From Eucalyptus grandis (Eukaryota > Streptophyta > Magnoliopsida > Myrtales > Myrtaceae), in assembly GCF_016545825.1 (NCBI RefSeq), contig NC_052618.1, positions 19,171,561 to 19,235,560 of the forward strand: DNA of 64,000 nucleotides. Reading direction: 5' to 3'. This document shows, piece by piece, positions 1 through 12,200 of this stretch. The notes below the pieces were generated by a model. The model saw only the letters and a program-made list of their open reading frames with translations. It did not search any database and was not told the origin of the DNA. Within the stretch, counting starts at the first letter, position 1. Each line of letters starts with the position of its first letter. The translations under genes and the position numbers were made by a program.

Positions 1-216
1 ATCCTGTCTTCTTGGATCCACTCCGGCCAGGTCAATCTTGTATTGGAAAATTAGAAAACTTGGAAATGAGTGTGCATGTCTAGACAAGGATAGTTAAGCT
101 CGGTACCAATCCTACCCACCCATTGATCATGTCTACTCTAGAGACATTTCCAGGGAAAGCTGCCTTGGTCGAGACTCAAAATAATGACCACTCTTCCTCA
201 GGCACAATTTGATCTT

Positions 217-508
217 ATGTCTAAACTAACTCGGCTAATCCGAGATTACAAAGCAATTACATTGTTTGTCTATTTTCAGCAATAGTTCATAGAGAAGCGT
301 CTAAGCACGAGTACTTAAACTCGCATAATTTGCCATCCAAATTGGCTTAACAAATTTGTGGATTACGGTTTATCCCAAAAAGTGATGAAAAGAGAGATCG
401 CTACACCGATCTATAAGTGTCTTGCCAGATAGAAAGTTTCTTCATTTTGTTTGGCTCTGTGAAATGATGGTGAACCAATTCAAAGGGGTTTCCAAATTGT
501 ATCCTATC
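217..508. repeat. Left part of duplicated prefoldin-1 downstream flank
   Basis: This stretch resembles 8,549-8,860, the sequence downstream of the intact prefoldin 1 gene. Shared blocks include the 'ctaatc(c/t)gagattaca' segment and the 'ttcattttgttt(g/a)gctctgtgaaat' segment. Similarity is moderate, with many substitutions and small indels, so the copy is old. The match stops at about 508 and resumes at about 2,471 after an inserted LTR. I see no gene in 1-216. Confidence 0.65.
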
Positions 509-2470
509 ACACCCCCAAAAACTACAATAATGAGGATGATATGACAGTCTTTCCGCCCGAAGGACATAGACTTAAAGCAAACCCAAAATCCACTTCCAAA
601 AGTTCCCATCAATAGCATTGTCCCTCTACTAACTGCTAACCAAGGAACCTTAAAAAGTTGGAAAAGAGGGGGTGAGCAACCACAAGCTCAGTAAGTAGTA
701 CGTATCTCTTATAAATAGATCGAGCAGCCACTATACATATATATATAAGATTAGAGCACTATCAAAAACCCATAGCCCAACTCTTTAATATACATGTCAA
801 ATTTTATACTAGTTGTTTCATTTCAACAAACTTTATACAATTTAGAAAATACTCATTTAAGCCATCGTCACAATTCAAGCATCTATGGTTAAGTTCATTG
901 ATTAATCTCTATCAAAAACCACATCAATGGTCCATCCATTGATCCATCTCATATCGAAGCACACGTCGATAGTCCATCCATTGACCAATCTTTTGCTTAA
1001 TATCAAACCATGGTCACAATACAACGGTTGTTGAGTAATGACAAGGTGATCTAGATTATTCCATTGGCAAGCTCTCCACTTACAAAGGTGGTTGCTTGGC
1101 CCAAAAGTATATCCTAAACTCGGTATGCATACCCACCAACCTTTCAATGGGCTCATATCAATATTGTGCACCAATCCCACATCTTCCAAAAATTCAATCC
1201 ATAATCAATCTCATAATCCACAATGCATTTCATTAACCAAAATGCATAATCTTTCTTCTTTATCAAACTAAACACATTTCAAATGCATTTCTCATGGCGT
1301 TTCAAAATCCATTCCACAAACCCTTGACATTTCAAAATGTCTTTTATAAAAGGTTTCTCAAATCATTATAAAATTCATTGCATAATTCAATTCATAACAC
1401 AATACATATGAATAAATAAATATATGTATTCTTTCACAATAACTTTTTTGAAACAATTCTCAAACTATTTCAAAATTCCTTTCATAAGCCGTATTCAAGA
1501 TGAAATGTTTTTCATAAAACCTTTCTCAAGTCATACCATATAATCTTTTGCAGTACAAATCATCCACTAAAAATACCTTTTACAAAAGCATTTCTCATAT
1601 CATTCAAAAATCCTTTGATAAACTCATTCACCGAGTGATGCATATACATAATCTTCCACACTTCCTTGAGTAACACATTTTTTAAAACATTCATAAATAA
1701 CCAAGGAGTAGTAATTGTCTAATCTAGACTTTTAAGCTGCAAACATGCTTTTTTATAACTTATTATATATCACCTATTTACCGCTTTCAAGAGATAAGTT
1801 TACAAATCCATAGAAGAGATAACACCACTCACCTAGATATTCTCCAAACCAAACAACAATGCTTATTTAAATCAACGAACTCGTAATCCTATCATATAAG
1901 TGAGAGATAACATCAAAACCAAATAAAATGACATCTCAACTACAGGTCGACTAAACTAAGCTTAAACACTAACAAAATAATTTCTATGGACTGACAAATC
2001 GCCTACCCGAAACGATTACTCGAACTTAATCTCAACACGAAACTTGCCCGTCAAACCCTAAAATTTCCCTTGGACCAAACCATTACTTCAAATTAACCTC
2101 CATCAAACCTCACGGCTCTACAGCAACATATTCCACCATTTTCATGAAATTCCAAAGCTCCTCAACTAGAAAATCAAACTATGCAGCTTGATTTTCACAT
2201 AACTTCGAATTTTAGCCCAATTCCGAAAACTACCTTGACTAGACAAATGAGGAATACGAATACTTATTGGGCATTATGATACATAGTCGACTCGACTTGA
2301 TGAGGTCCTTATGACATGTGGGCACAAAACCCCCTTCTTTCTTTTTCCTTTTCTCTTCTTCTTTTTCTTCTTTTGTTGGCTCGTCTTCTTTCTTTTCTTT
2401 TCTTTTCTTTTCTTTTTTTCTGGTCAACCTTTGACTTTTGAATTTTCAACGCCGATATTACATATCCCGC
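509..2470 (-). mobile_element. Solo LTR, Ty3/gypsy type (probable)
   Basis: This 1.96-kb block interrupts two halves of the prefoldin-1 duplicate. Read on the minus strand it begins TGCGGGATATG and ends GGGTGTGATA, close to the TGTGGCATCC...GGTGTCACA ends of the LTRs at 52,478 and 57,702. Near its 3' end (plus positions about 668-691) it carries a GAG..TGGTTG.(A)CTCACCCC motif shared with both of those LTRs. No internal coding region or second LTR is present, so it is read as a solo LTR. A 5-bp target duplication is not clear: ATCCT on the left against ACTCT on the right would need two mismatches. Open frames at 902-1,189 and 2,239-2,521 have no recognisable product and lie in LTR and polypyrimidine sequence. 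Confidence 0.55.
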
Positions 2471-2935
2471 AACTCTTCTCATTTTGATGATTAAAAGGGT
2501 TTTGCACACGGAGACATGCAAACAAAGAGAGCCGTGTTTCCATCAGTGGGGGCAAAACAAGTGCACCATCACTAAACTTTTCTAAGGCTATTCCAATTCA
2601 AGGAAATAGCAAGCCGTTGAAATTCATTGCCTAAAGGCGCAAAATGTTTAGAGATTCGCACGGTACAGAGCCAGCTCTCACGCTAGAAACAGAAATCTTC
2701 GAAAGGAAAACCATACATAAGCACGATAATACAGCTCATGGTTACAGCATTCAAAGCTACAAAAAAACTAGAACACAAGCGGTCGATGCCTCGAGTGTTC
2801 AACAGGCCCTATATCTACATTACGGACATGGGCATGATTTGAAAAGCGAGACCTGGATCTTGGTGCAGGAGCCCCATCAGCCGTTTGCTTCTCTAGATAC
2901 TGCTTCGAAGTCTGCAAAAAGACAATGGTTTAGGG
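2471..2935 (-). pseudogene. Prefoldin subunit 1 fragment (3' UTR and last exon)
   Basis: The region aligns along its length with 8,884-9,345, the 3' flank and final exon of the intact prefoldin 1 gene. Near-identical blocks include the stop-codon region ('ccctatatctacatta') and the last-exon acceptor region ('gaagtctgcaaaaagac'). Relative to the parent about 17 nt of coding sequence near 2,870 are missing, which shifts the frame. The other five exons are absent. A 126-residue open frame on the opposite strand (2,644-3,024) is a chance reading of this fragment. It is a partial DNA-level duplicate, not a retrocopy, since 3' intergenic flank was copied with it. Confidence 0.8.
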
Positions 2936-3424
2936 GAACCGTGAAAACCAAAAGAAGCCGAGGCTTAGATGCCTCAGTGGTTCTGATGCTTGGGGTCAAG
3001 TGCACAATGCCTCAGCCCAAATAGTCCAGATTTTTTGTGGAGAAGACATATTCACAAGTTCTTCGAGTTGCGGCGAGTATCCAAGATTTTCAGCCTGATG
3101 AAGTGGCCATTTTTGGTGAAATTCTAGACAGACAAATTGCTAGCTCATGCTGACCAACCACCATGATTTTATAGAGCACAACAAATTTATGGTGTCTAAT
3201 CAGACAACATGAAACTCTCCCTTCCATTTGTCATGTCAAGAAGATACATCGCAAAAGGAGCAGCTAACATGCTTTAAGTGCTATATGGTTCTTGGACCTC
3301 GCATTACATAGTATCAAACGTTCCATAAGGCTGCACTCCAAAGAGTCCAAACAGTCTAGAAGCAGAACCCAATCACACGACCCTTTTTTAAGGGATACAG
3401 CATCATAGTTCAGGCTGCACAAAA
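2936..3424. other. Intergenic, no gene assigned
   Basis: The prefoldin similarity ends at about 2,935. The rest is 3' flank of the dioxygenase pseudogene, which is transcribed leftwards. A short plus-strand open stretch at about 3,040-3,152 looks protein-like but I recognise no family in it. Confidence 0.4.
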
Positions 3425-6400
3425 TCATATCTTGACCCGTTCCAGGCGCGATTTCCCATTGAGTACATTGCTCAGATGAAGTTCCAGGTAGTCCTTGTAT
3501 TTCATCGCGAGGTACATGGCACGGTTGTTCTCGCCATCCAACAACTGCTCCACTGGTGCGACAACAGTGTCGGGTGATGGTCCAATAGATTGAGGGATTG
3601 ACATCCTTGTAGCCTTGCTGTTAACAACAGCTCGATGCAAAACGCTCTTGTATTTCCCATTGCTCATAATCTTGTACAGTTGAAAGGAGTCAAGTAAAAA
3701 TTTTAATTGCAATAGGCTGAATCGGTTCAATGGGAAAAACAATAGCAAATCACAAAGATTTGTATAGACGTTTTAACTGATTAATATCCAGTGAAAGAAT
3801 TAACAAAAAAATGAAATTCTTTCAGCAAATTTTGAAGACAACTATATGCACTTCAGTTTTTTTGTATAAAAAAATGTCCCTTCTACAAAGATCTACGTAG
3901 TGTCTGCATCTATAAACCAACCATACAGTGCACACCAATATTTGAAACAAATTGGACGTCTCTTGAAGAGAGATGAGGGAGATTAGAAAAATGAAACATG
4001 AACTTCTATATATATGTACCTCGAGGTGATCACCAGTGTTGACCTTCCGCCGTGGTTAACTTGGAGGCCGCCAATTCCATTTTGCATGAGGATGGTCAAC
4101 AGGCCGTGGTCCGAGTGCGGAGGTAGGCCCATAGCGAGTTCCGGCTGTGGGCACGGCGGATACAAGTTCGCCGTTAATATCTGTAGGCTCGATTCCATGT
4201 TCATTGCCTTGTCGATATAGCCCGTTTCGAGTCCTAGGCTTTCCGATATACCCTCAAGCAGTCCCCTAGCTAATTTCCGGACCGCGCTAGAGTACCCTGC
4301 AAAAACTTCACTGCCAGAAACATTGCTTTTGCTCCTCAGAGGAAATGCCATGGTAGAGTTCCTTTCATCTTTAGGGATGTCACAAGTTTGTGTCACTCAA
4401 TCTTTAATTTAATGTGTTATTGATCGTTTTGTTCTATCAAATTGAATCCGCACTTTGTTGATTTTCTCCAGGCGTACAAAATTATTCTTTTCGGCCATCA
4501 AGATAATCCAAAATAATGCTATTCTAATATAAGAAACATGCAGTTTCTATTGTATGTTTCAAGATTTCCAGATTTCTAGGTAAATATAGATCTATTGTCC
4601 AAAACTAACAAGTGTCTCTTATAGAATGTGAGAATTCATGGGATCAAGCCAACTATTCTAAAAGATTAATATGTTAGATGAAGGCGCAATTTAATCTTTA
4701 ATTACTCTAACACTATCCCTCATCATAAATTTGGTCTTTTTGTCTAGTACTAACCGTGGACATATTTAAATGAGAAGGCAAATGGGGCTTGGAAAAATTT
4801 GAATTGGGACCTCCATTTCTAATATAATTTGAGAATTCATAGGCCCATAGCCAACTATTATAAATGTTTAAATTATTAGATAAATGTGCAGTTTAATATT
4901 TAATTACTCTAATGTAGATATGATAAATTTGGTATTTAAATCATGTCATCTCCCCTTTAGGTAACTTTAGAGATCAGTGCGCCATCCAAGTGAAGAGAGC
5001 CTTAAACATGGACAGAGAATGGAATTAACCGAGTCGAAGATGCGGATTCTCGTGTTACCAGGAAGAAGAATTTCTTCAAGTTCTTCATCATGTCTTCATT
5101 TTCTGATATATCTGATAATTTTCTGCTGTGGCTAAGGTCTGGATGCATTGATAACTCTAAAGTACCCTGTCAAAAAATTTTAATTCCTCGGACGACTAGG
5201 ATGGACCCATCATCAATCAATAATGCTCCTTAATCTGTAACTTATATAAAATGACAAAAGCAAATTATTCCGCGGTGTCTTTGTCATTGGCCTGATTTTT
5301 TTAATCCTCATTCGGTGACAAGTTCTAATCGGTCGTGATTCATGAGGCAAATTCTCGACAATCATATGATTTAGATAATTTCTTTTTTCATTTCAAACTA
5401 AAACTTTTCATTGCATTATTGAGCAGCTTCCATGGCAAAGCTAATTCAGTTCAGAAAATGATGGCTCTTAAAACTTAATTTCCTCCATTATTACCCGCAA
5501 AATTTTAAGATCCACAGCATTTACAGCAGAAGATTCACCAGCTGTGTTAAACTTATGGTCTCCTCTGTTACAAATAAAGCAAAACCAATATAGCATTCAT
5601 ACATGTTCACAGATCAAACATGCACCTTATTAAACTCAACAGTTACAGCAATCGCTGGTTCTATAGGATCTACCTCACTACTTATATTGTAATGTGGCCA
5701 TTCCCACGCCAGCACCTGCTACCTCAGGTGTATCCTCATTGAGACTCTAGCTTTGGGCCGAACGGTGTCGTCTACATCTGTGTAAACACTACCACAATCC
5801 TTTTTCCCTCTTGCCCCGCCCCCGCCCCAGCCCTCTCCTAGAGTCTTATCATTGACTTGTGGTCTCCCTCTCTCTCTCTCCCTTCCTCCCTCCCCGGTTG
5901 GCTCCGTCTCCGTCTAAGACTGAGCAAGATGTGGTTCTGTCGATGAGGGTGACTCCACTTTTTTTTTTTTTCTTTTTTTCGGGGAGGGAGGGATTGGTGC
6001 TGGAGGAGGAGGAGGGAGAGAGAGAGATTCATTTAGTTTTGTTTGGCCAGAATTAGGTTAGATTTAGGTGTTTGAAAGGTGACCTTTTTCAGTTGATATA
6101 GGTAACGTCACTGCTGGTCGATTGCAGTAAAACCTTGCCCCTATAACGAGCAAGGAAGTTCATCTCAGGTAAACCCCGATCTCGTAAAAATCCCAACTAA
6201 TTGTCATGGATGAAATAATATGCAAGCTAATATCTAAGTGGATTTCTTAAACATAAGATTCTTCGCAGTCGTGGGGTAGAGAACTTGCACATACATGATA
6301 GAAATTATTTCCATGCATATTAGACCTTTTCTTCAGACAAAAAACAAGGGGTACCTCAAGCCTTCTGGTTTGGTAGGGCAGTGAAACTCTGGATGCACCT

Positions 6401-7232
6401 TCACTTTCAGATAATCTCTCCAGAAGAGCACTTTGTCGACCGAAGTATTGATGCTCGTCCCACATCTTATGGGGTTCAACAGGTTCTTCCCTGGAAATCG
6501 CTCTTCTCCTCGTCTGTCAGATCAAAAAACCGCATGAATGCATCCACCGTCGCCTTCATTTGGCTCTCGGGCATGCCGTGGTTGATCACCTGGCCATGTA
6601 TAGAGAGTTTACAACATACTGAAGAAGAATGACTGCAGCTTATAAACAGTTAATGAAAAATAGATTTATAAAAAACAAGGAGTCGGGTTGAGTTGCATGC
6701 AGCGCCCAATCTTTCGAAGTCCAAGCCATGAATAATAATTTCTCATTAATTTTCCTTAGTTCCGGCATGGATGAACAACCATCGGTTGAACCAGCGAATT
6801 CAATTTCAACTGTTGCTAGTCTTTTAAGTACTTACAACGAGTTTGATAAGCAAAAGTTGATCACAGATGCTGACTGCTTGTTTTTAATGCTCGAGATCTA
6901 CTAGAATAAGAAAAGTACTATGAAGCAAATAATAAACTAGCAAGGAACATATGTACCATGAAGAAGCCCCAGTCTTGACAAGCCTTTGCAAGATCTGAGA
7001 CGACTTTAGACCGTTGGTCGGAATTGCTTGAGGAGAGGAGAGAGAAGTCGATGACGGGAATGGAGTCATCGTGATCGGTATGAACGGCTTGATCACCGGA
7101 AGTGGAGGTGGTGAAGGCGTAGTGGGAAGGAATGGAAGTGAGGTTGGAAGATTCAGCTAAAGTCTTGACACTCGTTATTTTGAGACGAGAAGCACTAGCT
7201 TCTTGATGGAGGGGAGCAACTGGAGTAGCCAT
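3425..7232 (-). pseudogene. 2-oxoglutarate/Fe(II)-dependent dioxygenase, disrupted
   Basis: Four exons are visible on the minus strand: 6,957-7,232 (starts MATPVAPLHQ, 92 codons), 6,355-6,589, 4,020-4,310 and 3,425-3,670 (ends LERVKI, stop). The product is a plant DOXC-type oxygenase related to the DMR6-like and flavanone 3-dioxygenase-like group, which would hydroxylate a small metabolite; the substrate cannot be told. Seen motifs: the N-terminal DIOX_N segment (IPVIDFSLL, WGFFMVINHG), iron-binding PPHSDHGLLT in exon 3, distal histidine VLHRAVV and co-substrate RMS in exon 4. Two lesions break it. Exon 2 lacks one nucleotide at about 6,487-6,491 (after SDFQG), and a stop follows two codons later. 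Exon 3 lacks about 37 nt between QVNHGG and VNTGDHLE, removing a conserved core strand and shifting the frame again. All splice sites still look usable, so inactivation may be recent. The first lesion alone could be a base-calling error; the second could not. Confidence 0.85.
4630..4933. repeat. Imperfect repeated block in dioxygenase intron 2
   Basis: A roughly 105-bp block starting 'gagaattcat' at 4,630 recurs about 201 bp later at 4,831, with the same order of AT-rich landmarks. The rest of the 2.0-kb intron (4,311-6,354) is AT-rich, with CT- and GA-rich low-complexity sequence around 5,860-6,030. I see no gene in it. Confidence 0.5.
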
Positions 7233-7252
7233 TCTCTCTCTCTCTCTCTCTC
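7233..7252. repeat. CT/GA microsatellite in the dioxygenase 5' UTR
   Basis: A (CT)n run lies directly against the start codon of the dioxygenase pseudogene, reading (GA)n on the coding strand. Such tracts are common in plant 5' UTRs. Confidence 0.8.
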
Positions 7253-7407
7253 CGAGTTTATGCCTATGACAATAAAGAAAGGAGTTCTAAATCACGGATG
7301 ATTTCCTTGGTAAACTCTCCGAGACTGCCATGTGGTAGCTCCTTTCTAAACAGAAAATGTGATTTTTTTGCGAGGTCAGATGCCTGCTTGTCTAGATCTA
7401 TCAAGAT

Positions 7408-7903
7408 GTGTTTGGTAACATTTTTATCCTCGGGAATCATTTTTGTTCAGAAATAGTTCTTTCCATTTCTATTCGTTGGACAAGTTTTTAAACAGAACAA
7501 TACATTTTTAATAATTTTAAGAGATTTTTAATATTTTCTTTTCTTTTTTCCCTCCTTTCTTCTTCCTCCTCTAGCTAGTTGCCGACCTCAATGATGGTGG
7601 ACGACCTACCAAAGACGAGGGGCGGCGAGATCGAGCTCACCCAGCCACCACGAGTTCAACCTCACCATGGCTGGGCTAGGACGAGGCTATGCCGGCCATC
7701 GCCAATGCTCAATGATCAGCTAAAAGAGGAAAAAGAATGAAGGAGAAAAGAGAAAACGACCTTGTTTTGAAAATTATTTGTGGGAACAAAAAATTGAGTT
7801 TTTTCTCTTTTTATTTCGTGTCTTTGTTCCAAATCTATTTATTAACCGCGATCCGTTTAAGGAATAGAAAAATTAATTGACATTATCAAATGGATTTTTT
7901 TTG
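7408..7903. mobile_element. MITE-like element with GC-rich core
   Basis: The left end 'gtgtttggtaac' is mirrored by 'cattatcaaatgg' at the right end, giving imperfect terminal inverted repeats. Inside are AT-rich arms, a polypyrimidine tract (about 7,540-7,575), a GC-rich centre (about 7,575-7,715, with gacctcaatg and cgaggggcggcg words) and a purine-rich tract (7,720-7,760). The same plan occurs at 13,959, 16,690, 42,695 and 48,062. There is no coding capacity. I found no clean target duplication. Confidence 0.5.
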
Positions 7904-8548
7904 AGAGAAGAAAAAAAATAGAAAAACAGATGACTATCAGAAAGGCTTAGAACATCCGACTAATAGCGTCGGGCTAACCGACACGCGACACGAACACACG
8001 ACAGGACACGACACGACAACATCCATTTCTCAAAAATAAAAAGCGTTGTGTATTAAATGAATATTTTTATTTTTAATTAATTTAATTCAAATTCAGTACT
8101 TTTATTTTTGAAATTATTTTTTAATTTCATTTATTTATTTTCCGATTAAAAAAACAATCCCACTAGAGTCCACCCCACTCCCTTCTTTCCCTCACCCATT
8201 TCCCCCACTCCCAAATATTTTTTTCTTTCCCTCCCCACCACCTAACAGACAGGCTGTCACTTCCCCTCCCCCAAAATTAAAAATTAGGCCATCACTAATG
8301 GCTCATCAGAGTCCTCTTTTTTTATTATTTTTGAGTTTTTTTATCAAAAACCCTAGCTCCTTTACCTCCTCCTTGCCACTCACCGCATGACCCCTTCCTC
8401 TCCTCTTCCTCTCAATCCTTCTCCTCCTCCTCCTCTTCCTCTCCCCATGACCCCCTTTCTCTCCTCTTCCTCTTGATCCTTCTCCTCTCCTCCTCGCCGC
8501 ACGACCGCCTTCCGCTTAGCTATGAACACCCTAGCTCTGTAATTTTAG
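7904..8548. other. Intergenic, low complexity
   Basis: The region holds a run of ACACGAC-like words (about 7,978-8,020), AT-rich sequence and long CT-rich stretches (8,160-8,500). I see no gene in it. Confidence 0.5.
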
Positions 8549-9218
8549 TGGTGTCTAAACTCACTCAGCTAATCTGAGATTACAGAGCAATTACGTTGTT
8601 CATAGCCAAAATTCATTACAAAAATCCTCATGCGCACATTTGCTTAAACTGAAACAATTTGCCAAGCGGAATAGCTTTACAAATTCGATTATTATATCAT
8701 TTACGAATGCAAATTCCAAAAGTCATTAATAGACGGATCATGACTTAGACTTACAAGTGTCCCAGATAGAAGGCTTCTTCATTTTGTTTAGCTCTGTGAA
8801 ATCACGGTTAACCAATTCAAAGGGGTTTCCCAAAGTGTTCTCCACGCTTTTCTTTTTCTTTTTTTTTTTTTTTTTTTTTTTTGCTCTGATGATTAAAAGG
8901 ATTTTCAAACAGAGGCATATGAACAAAGAACTTTCCTTTTCATCAACAGGTGAAGAACATTTGCACCATTAATTTAACTTTCCCAAAGGCTATTCCACTT
9001 CAAGGAAATAGCAAGCCATTGAAGATTCGTCGCCTAAAGGCGCAAGATGTTCAGAAAATTAACACGGTACAGAGCGAGCACTCATGCTAGAAACAGAAAC
9101 TTTCAAAAGGAAAATCAAACATAAGCTCAATAATGCAAGTTAAGGGTACAGCATTCAAAGCTACACCAAACCAGAACACGAGTGGTCGATGCATCCGAGT
9201 GTTAACAAGGCCCTATAT
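8549..9218 (-). other. 3' UTR and downstream flank of prefoldin 1 (parent copy of duplication)
   Basis: This sequence directly follows the prefoldin 1 stop codon on the minus strand and is the parent of the copy at 217-508 and 2,471-2,935. It contains a poly(T) run of more than 20 nt ending at about 8,882, which the duplicate lacks. The exact polyadenylation site is not determined. Confidence 0.6.
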
Positions 9219-12200
9219 CTACATTACAGACATGGACATGATTTGTTGAGCAAGACTCGGATCTTGCTGCAGGAGCTCCCTCAAGTTGTTCTCCACATCA
9301 GCCATTTGCTTCTCTAGGTACTCCTTTGAAGTCTGCAAAAAGACGATGTGAATCAGCTTTTCTGATAAGAGACGATAATTCACTTAAAAAAGGAACAGAA
9401 AGAAGAAATACCCATGCAGTAGATCTAAAGGAACAACAGGGTACACAAGCACGGGTTACCAAATTACTAAGAGAAAGTACTATCCAACCAACGTCCACTA
9501 AACTTACTTTCTCATGAACAAAACGAACATTCTCAAAAAAATGGCTTTGCTACCTTTGTCTTTTATGCCAGATATAGCACGGCTGGTCAAGAAAGACAAA
9601 CTATGCATACATGTAATGATGATCAGATGATCAATAACAAGTTTTACTAGGAAAACCTTGCAGACTAGACTTCAGACGTTAATAAAATTTGGGTAGGTTA
9701 CGTTTTTCTCAATGTTAAGACCTCATTATATATATAAGATTCCCCTGTACATTGATTGGTCGGATAGCAATGCACGTTTTATACAGCCACATCTTTGAAG
9801 TAGACAAATGTATACACAATACCAGAAGGCATTGGTAATTATCTTAAAAAATCGGTCAATATGACTCATACTTCAGGAGTCAACCTGGCTTGACAATTGA
9901 GAAATACGTGCCTATTGAAAAACTCCATTAAAAGTCTATTATAGAATAATAACATCATACAAAAGCAAGTGAAGAGTACTATATAGTCTCAAAAACTTAA
10001 ACTGGGACTATTTAATGAAAATTCACAGTTAAGCACAAAAATGAAGAAACAGAGCCCTCCAAGCAGTTATCTTTCATAGTACAAAAGTAGCCACACTCGG
10101 TAGACTAGGCTAAAAGTCCCTAAGCACATTGTAAAAGTAAAAGAGAATCACCACAACGAAAATATAACTACTTCCAGAAACCATTAGTGTAAACAGTACC
10201 TGTAATGAAGATATTGCAGTCTCACTATCTTTAAGCTTTTGCTGCTGTTCATTCACTAAAACTGACTTAGGCTCTAAAAGAAACCTATAACAGATAAATT
10301 CAATGTGAGAAAAAGCTTCATCAAGTATAGCAGAGATAACGAAATAGAGGGAAGGCTTTACAACAACTGTGACCCTTGTTTCAATGTATAACATTAGACG
10401 ACAACAACACAAAAACAATGACACCTTTTAACCTGAGACATACTTTAGCACTCCTAAAAGTTGAAGCTTATATCAAAAGCTCCTAACCTGTTATACAAAT
10501 GACAAACTCCAGAAACCTCTAAAGGTTAGATAAATAAGTCCGTAAACTGATAAGACCTCATAAAGATCACATTCTATGGTAGTTTCTTTTCATTTATGTG
10601 ACACCTAAGCTCAATGTGGAGGGAAAACAAAGGGACTAAACATGAATTGAATGCCAGCTTGGTTATGACAAATGAGATTTACTTGATTTGAATGTCTAAA
10701 GCCAAACCCTTCTATGATGTGCTTCAACAAAGTAACTCATGAGAGGCGAGTTCCATGACTTAAGGATACCTTGATTCAACACCCAACCTAGTAAAAACGA
10801 CTTGTTTTCAGATGCCATAACACAAATTGACCTCCAACAAATGAAAAAGACCCACTGGTTGACAATCTATCTAATCATGATCTAGCCTACTCTCAATTAG
10901 AATAAACCTCACGATCAAGATGGTCATGTAATTCATAAAGGAAATTCTTCCAAAACACCTTTAAAATACGTCAGAGTGCTTAGAGCTCTATCCAAATAAA
11001 CAGGTCTAGGCGCTGCTAATCCACCAAAAAAAAAATTACTAGGATTTTATCTCACTCGCATGCAAATCTACATTAAATTGAATGATTCCATAAAATCTCC
11101 ACAAATCAAAGTCAAGTTTAATTGATTCAACCATTTGTAGACTATGGGGGTGTCCATGCATTCTGCTCACTCCTCCCATATCCAAATGACAAACAAATGA
11201 AGAAATTCTCTCCTTTTAGTGTCTTTAGATAATCCAAGTTGAAAAATTTTAGGGCAGTAATATTTGAGAACTGAGATTGGGGTAGAATGGAGTATATTGT
11301 GGCTCCAGTACAACGTAGAGAAAAAAAAGGAGAGAGTGGAGAGAAATCCAGAGGCTTGACACAATCACGGCCTCCTATTCACATATATAATTAGATAAAA
11401 ATTCATGAACAATAAAACTCATCAACCTAAAACATAGGTTAACAAGAACAAACCGATATTTCGCACAAGTTCATAATTATCATGTAGATATCAGTACAAA
11501 AGTAGATTAGATCCAGCACTCACGTTCTCCCTGCATAACAAAAAGATCAAAAACATATGATGTAAGAGGCACTTAATGTTATATTAATGAAAGCAAAACT
11601 CAGTCAGATGACCATGACAATTCTTGCCAAATCGTATAACAATTTCCTCAACTGTATTGTACTCTTTCCAGACCAATCAAAATACTGTACCTGCAGCCTT
11701 GTATGTGTTGGTACTGTCAGGTAGCTGTCCCAGCTCCTCCAAAGTTAAAAAAGCACGCTTCTTTTCTGTTTCCTTATTTCGAATCTGGTTCTGCACCTGA
11801 AGAGTGACCAGTTACAACTACAGTCAATGTTATGGGTGTTGTGAGACACTCAAGACAATTAGTATCCATGTCAGCTAGGATGCGACCACTAAATATCGTT
11901 AAGAAGGTTAACAAACTATTTTATTGATCTCCACATAGATATGTCACTTCAAAAACGAGTAGCAATTGAATGTAAGAAATCTCCAACCCATAAAATAAAT
12001 GGATTTTGTCAGGTAAAGATTCCTGCAGAATTAAAATTATAGCAAAGTGTGTTATATATGCATCTCGATGTGCCAATCTGAAGAGCTTCAAAATGGCACT
12101 CTCACATTCTCAGGCTGTTCGCAGTAGCATTATTTGCAGAAGACAGATAAATATGATCTTTTTTGGGAGAAAAAAAAAATGTTCTTCAGTTTTCCACCAC

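Noticed and set aside
2644..3024. 126-residue plus-strand open frame
   Set aside because: Its first 290 nt are antisense to the duplicated last exon and 3' UTR of prefoldin 1, so it is a chance frame on a pseudogene fragment.
3041..3155. Possible short plus-strand exon (reads IQDFQPDEVAIFGEILD)
   Set aside because: It is protein-like but has no recognised family, no paired exon and no clear start.
8862..8882. Poly(T) run considered as the tail of a retroposon in the prefoldin 3' flank
   Set aside because: No target duplication or SINE body could be found beside it, although the duplicate copy lacks it.
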